Assembly (NCBI RefSeq): GCF_043641665.1
Contig: NC_092196.1
Location: forward strand, 17,399,692 to 17,463,691
Direction of reading: 5' to 3'
DNA length: 64,000 nt
Source of the DNA: Enoplosus armatus
Lineage: Eukaryota > Chordata > Actinopteri > Centrarchiformes > Enoplosidae
Below the pieces are notes generated by a model. It worked only from the letters and a program-made list of their open reading frames with translations. It ran no database searches and was not told the origin of the DNA. Both the position numbers and the translations under genes were made by a program. Of the stretch, positions 21,795 to 36,600 are shown piece after piece. Positions within the stretch are counted from its first letter, which is position 1; each line of letters starts with the position of its first letter.

Positions 21795-21828
<34 letters not shown>
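21795..21828. repeat. (GT)17 microsatellite in intron 1, distal copy
   Basis: Perfect (GT)n at the position matching 19145-19178. Confidence 0.9.
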
Positions 21829-21829
<1 letters not shown>

Positions 21830-22099
21830 CTATATATGATTGGGAAAGGTAGTTACACACTTACTTGTCATCGTATATGTGCCAGATGAAAGTGGTCAGC
21901 AGGCTCCCCAAACAGAGGAGAGTGATCACCAAAGAGAAGGGTGACTTCAAGAACTGTCCCCTCATACCTCTCCCCTCCTGCTAACTTCACCCGCTAGCCC
22001 CCTCACCTTCTGTCTCTCTCTGCTCCGCTTCACTGTGCTCACCTCTCACCCGTTATCTGCTTTCTGTAGCCCTCCCTCCTCGGCTTGATCTCCCCGCCG

Positions 22100-22101
<2 letters not shown>

Positions 22102-22165
<64 letters not shown>
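22102..22165. repeat. (TC)32 microsatellite in promoter/5' UTR, distal copy
   Basis: A longer version of the run at 19453-19506, upstream of the duplicated exon 1. Confidence 0.9.
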
Positions 22166-22169
<4 letters not shown>

Positions 22170-22755
22170 GTGCCTCTCTGCTGTCTTATGTTTTCCTTAA
22201 CCTCACTACCACCCTGCCTCTCTTCCTCTTCCTCCTCACACTCTTCCTGTCTGTCTGTCTGTCTGTCTGTCTGGTTTGACTCAGTGTTTCTCAGAGAACG
22301 CCTCCTCAGTTAGAAGCCTTCTTTTTCTGCCTCTTGTTCGGGCAAGTCCTCTGTCCTCTGTGCACTTCTACTTTCCTCTCTTACTGTTTGTATCCAGGTC
22401 AGATGAGACAAAAACAATCTTTTGTTGCTCCACATCCTTCTTTAATCCTTGTCACGTTTCGTTGATTCACCCATCTTCTTCTCTCTGTCTCGCCCTTTTT
22501 TCCTCATGTGCTCAGACAGACTAAAGTCTTAGTCTTACTTTCTACCGGAGTACTAAAGCTAGAGCTCTTTCTGTTCTCCGCCCCAACCCCTGAGACCCAG
22601 CCTTCCCTCTTTGCTTTCCCCTCCCTCCCCCAGCTATCCTCCTCCCACACCCCTTAAGCCCCTCACCCCTTTGCACAAAAAGGAGGCTGTAACATGAGTG
22701 CACAGTACTGAATTAGCCCACAGTATGCCTCTTGACTAGTGTGTGTGTGTGTGTT

Positions 22756-23619
22756 AGGAAACAAGTTCAAAACCAGTGAGGGGCAGAGGCTTCCCATCCA
22801 ATCAGAGTGAATACCCCTCAAACTTATACCACCACACACACAAGCTCCTTTTATTCCAATGTCAAACTTTGCCAGCTGTATCGACTCATATCCTCTTACA
22901 ATAAAAGTGAGTTTTTCTTAGTTTGAGAGGTGGGAGGGAGTTGGGGGTTGGGGGTTGGGGCCCAGAGGAAGGGAGTCTCCACTCCACAGAGATGAAAACC
23001 TGCCTCTAACATGGCAGCACTGCTGGCAGGTTCAACAAGATAACTGACAAACGTAACGGCTGGTGGAAACGAGATAAACAGAAAGTCAGAGGGAGCCAGG
23101 CAGAGACAAAACGCAGAGAGAGGTGGGGAGTTGATGCCCAGAGGAGCCGTAACTCATCTGTTGTTTGGCTTTCATTTGGGAGCTCTGCGTTGCCAGCTGT
23201 CTGGAAGGGGAATAAAATCATGGATGTAAATCTAAAGAAGGCTTATGGGAAATATGCAAACATGGGATACATTTCACAATAAACAGCCACAAACACCCAC
23301 ATGACCACACCCAGTTCTCCTGTGTTTATCCCTGGTGTTTTCAGTGGAAAACTCTACGCTGAGCTCCTTGCAATGAAGCAATTATGCCTCGTAACTGCAT
23401 GCTGAGTAAGCTGAGCTGCGCCACAGCAACCCTGCCACCCCATACACAGAAATCCAAAACAAAAGAGCTCTTGGAAAGTTTGTATTTTGGCAGACGTCAG
23501 GGTTTGCAGAAAACTTGACTTTGCAACTAGCAAAATCAGGCTAATAGTACCAACAGAGACAGAAAGTAATAGCTACACTTAACCTGCTTTTTACCTCAAA
23601 CACACATTCATGTAATGGT
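22756..23619. other. No gene seen
   Basis: Distal 5' flank of the sialyltransferase gene. I see no exon, no RNA gene and no clear repeat apart from short G-rich direct repeats (GGGGTTG) near 22942-22960. Confidence 0.45.
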
Positions 23620-24870
23620 TCCTTGACTTATGAGTCAGTGTCTTCCCTCTCCTCAAAGAAACCCTGCCAAGATACCACTGATTTAGTTAACCACAGGCCC
23701 ATTTCCAAACTTCCCTTCAGTTCCAAAATCCTTGAAAAAGTTGTCGCCCACCAGATTTTCCACCTGGTTGAGGGACACAATATCTTTGCTAAATTTCAAT
23801 CTGGCTTCCGTCAAAATCATAGCACTGAAACGGCACTGCTTAAAGTAACTAATGACATTCTTCTGCGTGCACATAAGGGTGAATATTCCATTTTAGTTTT
23901 ACTTGACTTATCTGCTGCCTTTGACACCATTGATCATGTCATTTAAACTGATAGACTTCTGAACTGGGTTGGTATCTCGTCCTCTTACTTGTCTGACAGA
24001 CACTTCAGTGTTCATATCAACAATTACGTATCTTCCTCCTCTCTTATGTGGGGTCCCACAAGGGTCAATACTTGGACCTTTTCTGTTTTCATTATATATG
24101 CTACCTCTTGGCCATCTGCTTAACTCCTCCAGTGGTATCTCTTACCATACCTATGCCGACGACACGCAGCTTTACTTCTCGGTTAAACCACAATAGCCTT
24201 ACCACCCTTCATGACTGCCTAGCTTCTGTTACAAATTGGATGTCTTTCAATTTTCTCCATCTCAATTCTGACAAAACTGAGGTTCTTGTGATCGACCCCA
24301 ATTATTTCACGGAGGTCAGTCACTATATTAGCTCCCTCACTATCAACATCAAGACTCTTAGAATCTTGATATTCTTTTTGACCAACAGACCAACATTTGA
24401 ACTTTCAACCTCATATTACTAAGCTCAGTCTTGTTACTTTCAATTGAGAAAAAAAAATTAAAAATCAAATCTATACTATCATCCGAAAACATGGACTTCT
24501 AGTAAAAACCTTCATCTTTTTTTGTCTAGACTACTGTAACTCCCTCTTTACTTGCATTACTCAGTCCTCTCTAGCTCGTCTTCAATTGATGTAAAATGTA
24601 GCAGCTAGGCTGTTAACAAAAACAAATTATTGGTCCCATATCACCCAAATTCTTGCCTCCCTTCACTGGCTGAAATATAGAATCAAGTTTAAAATGTCCC
24701 TGCATGAATAGCAGAGTTGTTGAGCCCATAGCCACGCTTTTTATCTGTTCCCCATTCCTATTTTAAATCCAGAGGTGACCGTGCTTTCCGGTTGTAGCCT
24801 AATCTTTGGAACAACCTTCCCCATTCCATCAGACCTCAAGACCTCAAGGATGATTGTAGTGTTTGATGTT
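23620..24870 (+). mobile_element. L2-like LINE reverse transcriptase fragment
   Basis: Plus-strand RT with NHRPISKLPF and KILEKVVAHQI at 23690-23750, FQSGFRQNHSTETALLKV at 23797-23850, [13 protein letters not shown] at 23898-23937, [10 protein letters not shown] at 24047-24085 and the catalytic YADDTQLY at 24150-24175. The thumb region follows, to a GDRAF..LWNNLP block near 24775-24825. Frameshifts and stops are frequent, and both ends are truncated. The lineage resembles L2 and differs from LINE-B and LINE-C. Confidence 0.88.
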
Positions 24871-26649
24871 AAATTCAATCTTTGCGTCCGTGCACACATC
24901 TTCTCTAGATCAAAAAAAAAAAGTCTCTTCCTGGAGTGGAAACAAAACACAAAGCATTTCCAGGATGTACCCGGGTCAGACAGGAGATAACAAACTCACC
25001 CTTGAGAGCCAGGCCTCTGGGAGATTGGGAGATTATACATATGCATGATATTTCATGCATCATGAGACACTAGCAGGAATGTGGAAAAAATGGGTTTTCT
25101 CCTGCATGGACACACCATGATAATAACAAGGCTATGTGCAAGAAAAAGGGAGCCACTGCCACAGAATAATTGTAGTTTATCGAAGAGGTACAGCAACAAA
25201 CACCTCGCTTCTCTGCCAGCCTGTTAAATGAAATATCCAGACCTCTCATGTGGTTCCCCCTCATCATGGGCCATCCTGCTGCCTCCTGCATACAACAGTC
25301 AGTCATTAGCTTATTACAGACAATGCAATTTCCATCCATAGTCTCCATGAGCTATTTAACCACATTAAAGCCAAAGAAGTGATTTTTCAAGATGACATTC
25401 ATAATCGTGAACACAGGATATTTCTCAGCATTATGCAGCTCTCTTGTGCCTGTAGGAGGCCCTCAGTCTCTTTTACTCAGCATGGATGAATTATGCAGGA
25501 ATTATCTCAGTGATGGATGATTGCGTAATTAGGAGCTAACTTTTTTGTGATTAATCTGTTATTCAGGAAAAAGGAAGTGTCAGTGCAAAGTTGGCACAGT
25601 TGTGGGGGAAAAAATTTGCAACTAATTTAAATTGGCAGAGGATGTCGGTCAGTGTGTGAACTGGAAAGACAGAATTGGTTTCTGTGTTTGCAGTTGATAA
25701 ACATGTTTGCATAGTTCTTGGGGTGAGTGTGTGCATGTGTCTAGGTGTCTGTGTTTCTGACTTATGCTACCTTCGGGAAAACATTTCAGGCTACAGACCA
25801 GTTTATTGGGGACAAAAGCTGTGTCCCCAATTGAGAAAAGGCTGATTTTTGTGTAAGGTTAGGGTTAGGAAAGTAGTGGTTATGTGTAATGTCCCCAAAA
25901 GTGACCAAAGTAAATGTGTGTTTTCCCAGCTGACCCTCGCCAGCTGCTCTTGACAGGAAGTCTGAACGCAGCATGCTTCAGGGTGGCATGCAATAATAGA
26001 GGTGGAGTGAGTGAGAGGCTGCAGGGGGAGCGAAGTACTTCCTCTTAAGAGCCCATGTGACATCATCACAAGGCAGACAGAAGGACAAAGGTCCCTTTGT
26101 CACCCAAACAGCAATCAATAAATATGCCCTCTTCCTCCTCCACATTGGTCATACAGCCCTCCTTCAGCAGCGATGAAGCTGGAACACAGGTTTCAGGTTC
26201 AACCATGAGGTAAACCATGTAAGAGACAGGATGTGAACCAAGCCTGCCTCCATCTCTGCGCAACATCTCGGTCTCAAGGGGAGTTCCCCTGAAAGCACGG
26301 TGAGCTTCCTCTCAGGCTTTGTGTTCGTTTTAATATCAGGACATAAAAGGGCAACATCAACACACAAACCTGAACCGACCCTTCCTATCATTGTCAACTC
26401 TCCTTCCTTTTCTGCTTTGACAAAGACCTCAGGACAGAAAACAACATTTACTTCCAACATGTGGTCTGACTCAGACCTGTTCCCTGTAAGTAACACTTGA
26501 TAACAGGTTGCGTGATCTGGCAGAAACTACAACTAGAGAGGTGAGGTTCTGATTCTGTGAAACCAGGCCAGACCACACTGAATTCAAATGAGGCAGACTT
26601 TTTATTTCAGTGGTGTCAGTGTCAATATGAATCAGCACGGCAGGCAAAT
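24871..26649. other. No gene seen
   Basis: Open frames here are short and show no family resemblance. It contains no repeat I can name with confidence. Confidence 0.45.
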
Positions 26650-27750
26650 TGTTTGGGAAACGTATTTGCTGTTTCTCTCTCAGTATGACTCTTACTGTGT
26701 GTAAATTACTAGAGAAATGATGCAAGAGGCTCCTAGATAATAGCCAATTAATCAATATTAGTCGATCTGCTGAAAATGTGTCACCTTGGAATTGGGCCCA
26801 AACAATAGATGAAAAAATAGATGAAAATAATTGTTAGTTGCAGTCCTCCATTCACATATTTAGGCCTCTAAAAATCCTTCAAATGACTGCTGTATGTGGC
26901 TTAACCTTAATCTATATATTTAACTGTATGTTTTGTGCATTTTTAACAGCATTTTCCTCTCATTAGCCAATCTGATGAGGCTTGACTGAAAAGCCTCTGG
27001 TTCAAGGAGATCTAATCATGAGCTCTGGGACCTCCGAGTAACCTGATGGAATCATTTTGTAGGCTTTCTCCAGCTGTGGACCCTGATATTGTTGTCACCT
27101 TCCACTTCACTTGTGATGGCTGTGGCTGGTGAATGGCTCTGTGGGGGAGGTGTGATGGAAGTCGGGGGCCTGAGGGGGGCAGTAATGGGGTCATGTGGTT
27201 AAGGAACAGCTGATCCCGGTGCATTCCACGGCTGCTTAGCATGAGGCCTGGTGCCCTCGTGCCTATTTGAACTATCACCACCCTGCATGTCTCATAAGCG
27301 CTCACGCAACCAAAACACACAACTGACAAATTATGTCAGCACACCAACACTGTGCACAAACCTGCAGACCACACTAAGATATGCTGGGTGTATGGCACTC
27401 ATACAATCACTTAGAGGGGCACATGCATAATTTACACATCCTGCCATGGCTATAATGGACATGAGAGACCCTCTATTCCAACATATTACAAATAAATCCA
27501 TAACAGTCTGAATGGAGTGGATTATTGTTGATGTGTGTAATATACAGAAAGAATAAACACACTGTTACGGCTTCTTTCAGTGTGTGTCTGTTTGCATGTC
27601 AAGCAACCTCAAAATATTCTAATATTCCAAGAACACAGGTAGTGGAAAGTAATTTCCTCCTGCTCCGCCTCAGAGCTTTTTCAGACTCTGTGGTTGAAAG
27701 TGATACCAAGCTGCACCGCATAAGCTGCAAAGTTACATGAACAGGAAAAC
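26650..27750. repeat. Right copy of duplicated sialyltransferase 5' flank
   Basis: Colinear with 7171-8390; see that entry. It lies about 7.3-8.4 kb upstream of the exon 1 start of the complete gene, and in both units it is on the 5' side. Confidence 0.8.
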
Positions 27751-30013
27751 AATTTTTTCTTTTTAAGCCAGTGCAGAGCTAACACTTGTTGTTCATAATG
27801 AGAGTGAAATGTGGGATCATCACTTAGATATCTGGTCCAGATAAGACCAAGAAACCACTGCTGTGAAGTACAATTTGCCAAAAGTGACCTGAAGAACTTA
27901 GATATCAGTTTTTACAAATCATAGAGTTTTAAAGACTAATGTACAATATTCTGGATATCCTTGGCTGATATTTAACCTTTGGACATTTGGATTTCTCATA
28001 CCAGCTGCAACCACTAGATGGCGACAAAATGAAACAGGAGAGTTGTCAGTTTCATCTGGGCTCTGGATTTGAGATCTGAGTCACTGGCGGTCTGAACATA
28101 ATTCTGATGTTCTGATAGAAAACGTCTTTGGTGACAAACAAAACTAAACAAGTTACAAGAGCCCGTTGGGGCCATGATACAAAGACAGCATTCAAACTGA
28201 ATTAATATTACAAATTACACCACACGAAAGGAATATTGATACTTAAACTGACATCTTTCTTTCAATGCCCTGTTTTAAAAGTGGTGCTGCAGTCCAGTGC
28301 AGACTTTCAGGAAGGAATAGTTTGTTCTCTTTTTGTACACAATTTCCTCTTCTCTTACTTTGACAGCAGCACTCACCTTCAAATGTTACCAAAGATTAAG
28401 CATGACCATCTTTTCTTCACTTTGAAAATAGTAGTCTGCAATCTTAACTCAAGCTAAATTTACCATGTTTTGTTTGCTTTTAACCATGAAGTGTGAGCTA
28501 AGCGGCTGTTATGAGTTCATCCAGAGCACTTTCAGGACTTCTTGTCAGCGCTGACTTAAAAGATGAACAAGAAAGTTCTTTCTTGATCTTGAAAATTGTA
28601 GTTTGACATAACAGTCAAAGCTCAAGGTGCACTTTCTGGCACAGCCTTCATCAGCGGAAAAAAATCGGTAAGTGGACTGTGAGCTGGGACTTTTTGTTAA
28701 AGTCAGCATTTTGATGTTGAAAGTTGAATGTTCAAAACCAAACAAGTTCTAACTAGTTGTTCTTCTTTCGACGCTTGGTTCCCTCTGCTAGAAATAAATC
28801 TTCTGTCACATAACCTTGCTGCCAGAGGGCGATCACATTCCTGTACAAGATACAGACTCCAGAGTGGGAAAGAAATCACCACATCCTACAGATTTAATGT
28901 GAGCTCAATCTAGGCTGCGAGCTGCACTTGACTAAAGTGAAGTTTTGATATTGATTGGTTGATGCGAAATACTTAATCAATACAGGTCTTCAAATGATTT
29001 GGACATTAAAGTGGCTATAAGGTATATTTTACGCTAACAATGTATCAAATTACATTGTGAAAATGTAAAAAAATACTCCTGCATTCAAAATTTCACTAAG
29101 GAAAAGTACACAGTATTTACAGCAAAATGTAAAATAAGAGTACTTGTTGGGCTATATATATATATATCTCATTGGAATATTATTACTGATGCTTTAACAC
29201 AGGCATTTTAAAGTTACAGCTGGTGGAGGTGGAGCACATTTGAACTACTTCATATACTGTTGGATAGTTTAACTTAGAGCAGTTATATCATATATAAATT
29301 GATCATGTTTGTAAAATCCTTATTTGTGAAGTAACCGACTGTCAGATAAATGCGGTGAAGTAAAAAGGACAGTATTTTCCTCTGAAATGTAGTGGAGTAT
29401 TAAGTAGCATAAAATTGAAACTCTCAAGTATAAGTACCTCAAAATTGTACAGTACTCAGTTACTTTGGGCCGCTAGTACTGATAAACCTAGACCCATCAC
29501 CTGAATGAGCAGCTCCAACACTGTTCTGGTTCAGTTTCTTCTTCAGCCTCCTCAGCTCCAAACATCCAGACACAATTAAGAGACTAGCTGGTGGACATAG
29601 TGGAGCATTTAGCTGCTGAAGAGCCAGATATTTACCTCCAGAGACCAAAAACAGGGCTAAAAGTGTGAATATTGGACATGCGTCCAGGTGGCCAAAACAT
29701 GACTCCAAATGAATGCTAACCTTGCTGTCAATGATTAGCATTAACATTATAATACATACAATGAGCAAACATCTCATTTAGAACTCCTACAAGCATTCGT
29801 CAGTGCCGTACAATTTCTATAAGCTGTACAGCCAACTGGAGAATGTCAAACTAGTGACAAATACAGAAGGATTTAAGTGTTTAAAATGCAGTAATATTTG
29901 TGATTAGCCCTCCAGATTTTCACCAATTTAATTTAATTATTCCCCGCTAATAAGATATTTGCTTCATGAGGAAATAAAGTACGGGAGACCATCAGTGTCT
30001 TTTTATGTACACT
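27751..30013. other. Intergenic; no gene seen
   Basis: Separates the sialyltransferase cluster from the rpl19 3' end. About 29010-29470 carries AGTACT- and GTAAAA-rich sequence of the kind repeated at 35340-35770 and 36355-36480, a dispersed fish repeat. No exon recognised. Confidence 0.45.
28011..28023 (+). promoter_or_regulatory. CTCF-like motif (forward)
   Basis: CCACTAGATGGCG, one base different from the 13-mer at 9099. Motif match only. Confidence 0.4.
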
Positions 30014-30019
30014 TTTATT
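30014..30019 (-). terminator. rpl19 polyadenylation signal
   Basis: AATAAA on the minus strand, 46 nt after the rpl19 stop codon. The short 3' UTR it implies is normal for ribosomal protein mRNAs. Confidence 0.75.
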
Positions 30020-30065
30020 GTCAGCACTTGACAGCTGGCAGTCAGGCAGGATTGACAGAGCCAGA

Positions 30066-32797
<2,732 letters not shown>

Positions 32798-32813
32798 GGC
32801 TGCTACTTCAATA

Positions 32814-32857
32814 GGAAAAGGAAGGTTTGAGGAATGAACTGGAAGCTACCATTATAG
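32814..32857 (-). promoter_or_regulatory. rpl19: rpl19 core promoter: TATA-like box and 5'TOP-like pyrimidine tract
   Basis: On the minus strand a CTATAAT box (32851-32857) lies about 26-30 nt before a CCTTCCTTTTCC tract (32814-32825), 17 nt upstream of the ATG. Ribosomal protein mRNAs normally start at a C within such a tract (5'TOP), which gives mTOR-dependent translation. The start site is inferred from spacing. Confidence 0.6.
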
Positions 32858-33429
32858 AGGAGAGTCCATCTCTGAACGTGAAACAGCTCGGTGTTAGCCC
32901 AGAGCACACCGGGCATTATTAATACCATACACATTTCAGAGTACAAAAATAATTGATTATGTAAAGAATAAACTGATAGAAATTGGTATAGACATAGGCA
33001 ATCTTGAGTTTATTTTAAACGTTAAATCGCTGACCCCCCCTTCGTAAAATAATGGTATTGGCCAGTATTTTTGCAATGCATTATGGGTGAGGAAATAGTT
33101 GGGTGCATTCTGCTGTTGTACCACATGAGGTCAGTGTTGAGACAAAAAACGCCACTCATACCAGCCTACAGCCAAACCGCTTATAACAAGATTATGTACG
33201 TTTTTAGGAATATTTGTGTTAATTTTAATATCTTGTATTTGTACCACGATGACCATAATTTCAAATTATAATCTAAAATATTTAATTTTAGTTAGTTCTG
33301 CTTTACAATCAGCACTGCTCCCAGTAGACCACACAGACAATCCACATACCTCTGAACGTAATGTGAATAGTGCAATACCCACAAATCTCTACGTGCAGTA
33401 CAGTACAATCGCTTTACCTTTATTTCTTT
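32858..33429. other. rpl19 upstream region; nothing further recognised
   Basis: No exon, RNA gene or clear repeat seen between the rpl19 promoter and the LINE tail at 33430. Confidence 0.4.
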
Positions 33430-33640
33430 TTTCTGTGGACTTGTAAAATTGTAAATCTGTAAATTTGTAAATTACAGTTGTTTTTTTTAGTTTTAGTAGC
33501 TTTTTATAGCAGTCTTTATTGTTTTTATTTATTATATCTTGATTTTCTGCTATGTCTCTATTGCACTATCCTGTATGCTGCTGGAACAATGCAAATATCC
33601 CCGCTGAGAGATTAATAAAGGATTATCTTATTTTATCTCA
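33430..33640 (+). mobile_element. Rex1-like LINE 3' end
   Basis: An A/T-rich 3' UTR ends in CCCCGCTGAGAGATTAATAAAGG followed by a TTATCT-type short repeat. This 3' architecture matches fish Rex1-like LINEs and parallels the LINE-B 3' end (CCCCGCTGTGGGATTAATAAAG). Heavily 5' truncated, with no coding part visible. Confidence 0.65.
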
Positions 33641-36600
33641 TCTTAATCTGATGTGAAGCATTCAAAACATTCAATTCAGCCTCCCTTACAATATACCTAC
33701 AAATGGGGTTCCCGGGTAAATATAGTTCCAATTTTCCTATTATTCTCAAAAATGATTGTTTGTGTGACCTATATTTGGTTCACACAGGACCTATGACTGC
33801 TAAAACTGACAAAAAATGACTTCATTGTATGTCCCGTAATCCCAAATGTGTTTTTGGTTTATCTATATATTCTATCTAATCTATTTTATAGTCGTGACCT
33901 TTAAAGCACATAAAAAGTAACTGGGTTCTTTTATCATTAAACTTGTGCTGCTACCTCTAACAAGAAAGAGGAAACGTTTGAGTCTCCAATATATTGTACA
34001 AACTAAAGTATCTTCATACAGTCTGAACTATAAGTGATGCACTGTGAAATTCAGCCTGTTAAGGGTGTGAAAGACACCCACAATAAATAATTAACAGTAT
34101 AAAATGAACAGTAACAAGTCTAGCGACAAGTTGATGTCTAAATTATGCAGCTTCAGAAAGTCAAAAAAAAAAAATAACAAAAAGCCTTTTTGACTATTGA
34201 GAACACATCAAGAGATTAGAGTGGCTTCTATTAAAAACAAAAAGCGATTACAGTGAGTGGCCACTTATGAAGACACTTGTAAAAAAAAAAAAAAAATAGC
34301 CAACGGCCACATTACCATCTGACTGGCTACTTATTAAGGTTGCCGCTGCTGCATCCTTGGCTCTCCAGCAGCAGCCCGTCACCGTGGCAACGCTGCACGC
34401 TCACAGTGTGGGTGTATGAGGGGCACTTGTGTGACTTCTTCACCTCAGGTAACCCAGAATACCAACTGAAAACCGTCATCTCCGGGCAAAGTGTAACTCA
34501 GAGTACCGGATCACCACCACCTACCACACTTCAAGAGACACTGCTCTCCTCTGTGCACAAGAAGTGAGTGAACAAAGATGTTTCAACCTGAGGGAAGTTG
34601 GACTGCCTTTATGTCATACCTCTGTGGTTTTGTAACAATTCATTAATCTATTACAAACCGATAAAAACGTCCTCACAGTGACTGTGTTTACACACACATT
34701 AGTATCCTGTTTCTTTTGGTCTCATCTTGTTTTGGATGTCATGTTTGCATAGTGCACGAGAAACGGCTTCATATACCCGCATTCATGAACAGCATCAAGG
34801 TCTCTGATCATCTGCAGGCAGGAGTGTCCTGATTTCTAAACATCTCTGCTACTCATTTCTGTACAAACAGAGAAAAATGATCAGAAACCAGGTTTACATG
34901 CCACATTATCTTAGTTATCCTGTGGCAGCAATCCAGCCATATCCAGGTTTCTAGATACTAGTGCGCATGTCAACACGTTCAATATTACACAAATAGGTAC
35001 AACCAGCATTACAGGCTGGCTGGGTTTCTGCAGTGAAGGCAGAACAGATTGTCCCTCCTCAACAGATTTTGTGCTTATTTGCAATGCAACAGCTGATTAA
35101 CACTGTCAGGGTGCAGTGCCCAAAACCAGTTATTACAATTTGGAATGAATCTTAACATTGATTAGTGAATGAAAGTACAGCAGGTAGAGCCCAACATCTC
35201 TGAAGTGTTTCTCTAATTGATCCACTGCTGCTGTAACGATTCTGCCGAACTTCACCGAGATAAACTTTCATCTTTACGCACTTTCATATCAGCAATGTCA
35301 CATATTCACTGCAGGAAATCCTTCATTTCATATATCTGTATTCTTTTTGATCCACTTCACTTTAGAGGGACATACTGTACTTTTTACTCCTCTACATTTG
35401 TTTGATAACTTTAACTACTTTGCACATTCGAATTATTAATACAACATGTAACCAACTAATAAATTACGAGGTATTATTAGAGGCTAAGATAATCGACCCC
35501 AAGGGGATTTTCAAAAGCTACCCAGCTGTTTATAAAGTCATTAAAATCAGCTCCACTTTTAGCAGCTGCAGCATTAAAGTGATGTGCACATTAATGCACC
35601 AATATCCAATAATATAATATATATTATTCTGAAATTGGCCATTCTGCATGTTAATTTTTTTTATGTTAATACTTCTACTTAAGGACTTTTACTTGTAACC
35701 GAGTATTTCTACACTGTGGTATTACTAATTGTACTTCAGTAAAAGAGCTGAGTACTTCTTCCACCACTGCATATTTATTATATGGTGCTAACTGTACTAT
35801 ACTATAACTATAAACTCACGTCCTGATTCTCCTGGAGGAAGATATCCAGCAGCTGCTGCAGGAGAGTCAGAGGGCTCTTCACTGACATCATCATCATCAT
35901 CATCATCATCAGTACACCACGCTTCTGTTTCTCTGCCGCTCGCTAACCATCAAGTCTTCCTCATAGAAAGCATTTGTATTCATGAGTTTCAGCTCTTTGT
36001 GTCTCTCAACTGATGAAAACTCAAAGCAGCACTAATAAATATTTTAGGATCACATTTCTAATGGGGTTGCTGATAGTGATGAACCCATAGAGAATTATTA
36101 GCTGCTTTATACTTTATACTAAATGTTCTACCACCTTTATCAGACAGTTGTAGTTCGGCTACTTTTCAAATTAAGAACAAAGTAGTGAAAAGCATATAAA
36201 ATACTCTGTTTGAGATGAAGCCAGTGGTGCCCAGTTTAGGTCCCTTGTCATGTTTCTGCCTAAACCAGCTCCACCTCGATTTACACATTGATGCATCAGA
36301 ATTAACAATCTAATGATGTATTATTTCATAATATATCAGTCTCTGGGGATATTTTAATGCAAGTACTTCCATTTTGATACTTTAAGTACATTTTACTGAT
36401 AATACTTACTACTTTTACTCAAGTAGGATCTTAAATGCAGGATTTTTACTTGTAATGGAGTACCTTTACATTAATGCATTGGTACTAAAGGATCTTCTTC
36501 CAGACCTTGGTGCATCCTTTGCTAGCTAGTTTACAGCTAATGTCTGTACAGCTGGTGGCCCACGTTGGCTGTTTGGGGCGAACAAAGACAAACACACCTA

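Larger units (their letters stand above)
20562..21965 (-). pseudogene. Duplicated sialyltransferase exons 1-3 with broken exon-3 donor
   Basis: The exon 1 copy is 21865-21965 (identical coding sequence by eye to 19215-19315), exon 2 is 20775-20849 (two amino-acid changes: Leu to Pro and Val to Ile) and exon 3 is 20562-20636. The exon-3 donor reads AG|GA instead of AG|GT, and the last codon differs (Tyr instead of Phe), so normal splicing out of exon 3 should fail. No exons 4-7 follow; the next exons downstream are those of the proximal copy. Exons 1 and 2 keep good splice sites and the right phases, so this could serve as an alternative promoter spliced to proximal exon 2 or 3. It is otherwise an incomplete duplicate, and expression is unknown. 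Confidence 0.75.
20131..22755. repeat. Tandem duplication unit, distal copy
   Basis: Second unit of the 2.65 kb head-to-tail duplication, carrying exons 1-3 and a promoter region. Internal indels relative to the proximal unit include an intron 1 deletion near 21520-21545. Confidence 0.9.

Noticed and set aside
34340..34567. Possible exon with a CAG|GTAACC donor upstream of cacnb1
   Set aside because: No matching acceptor or conserved peptide; joining it to known exons gives nothing recognisable.
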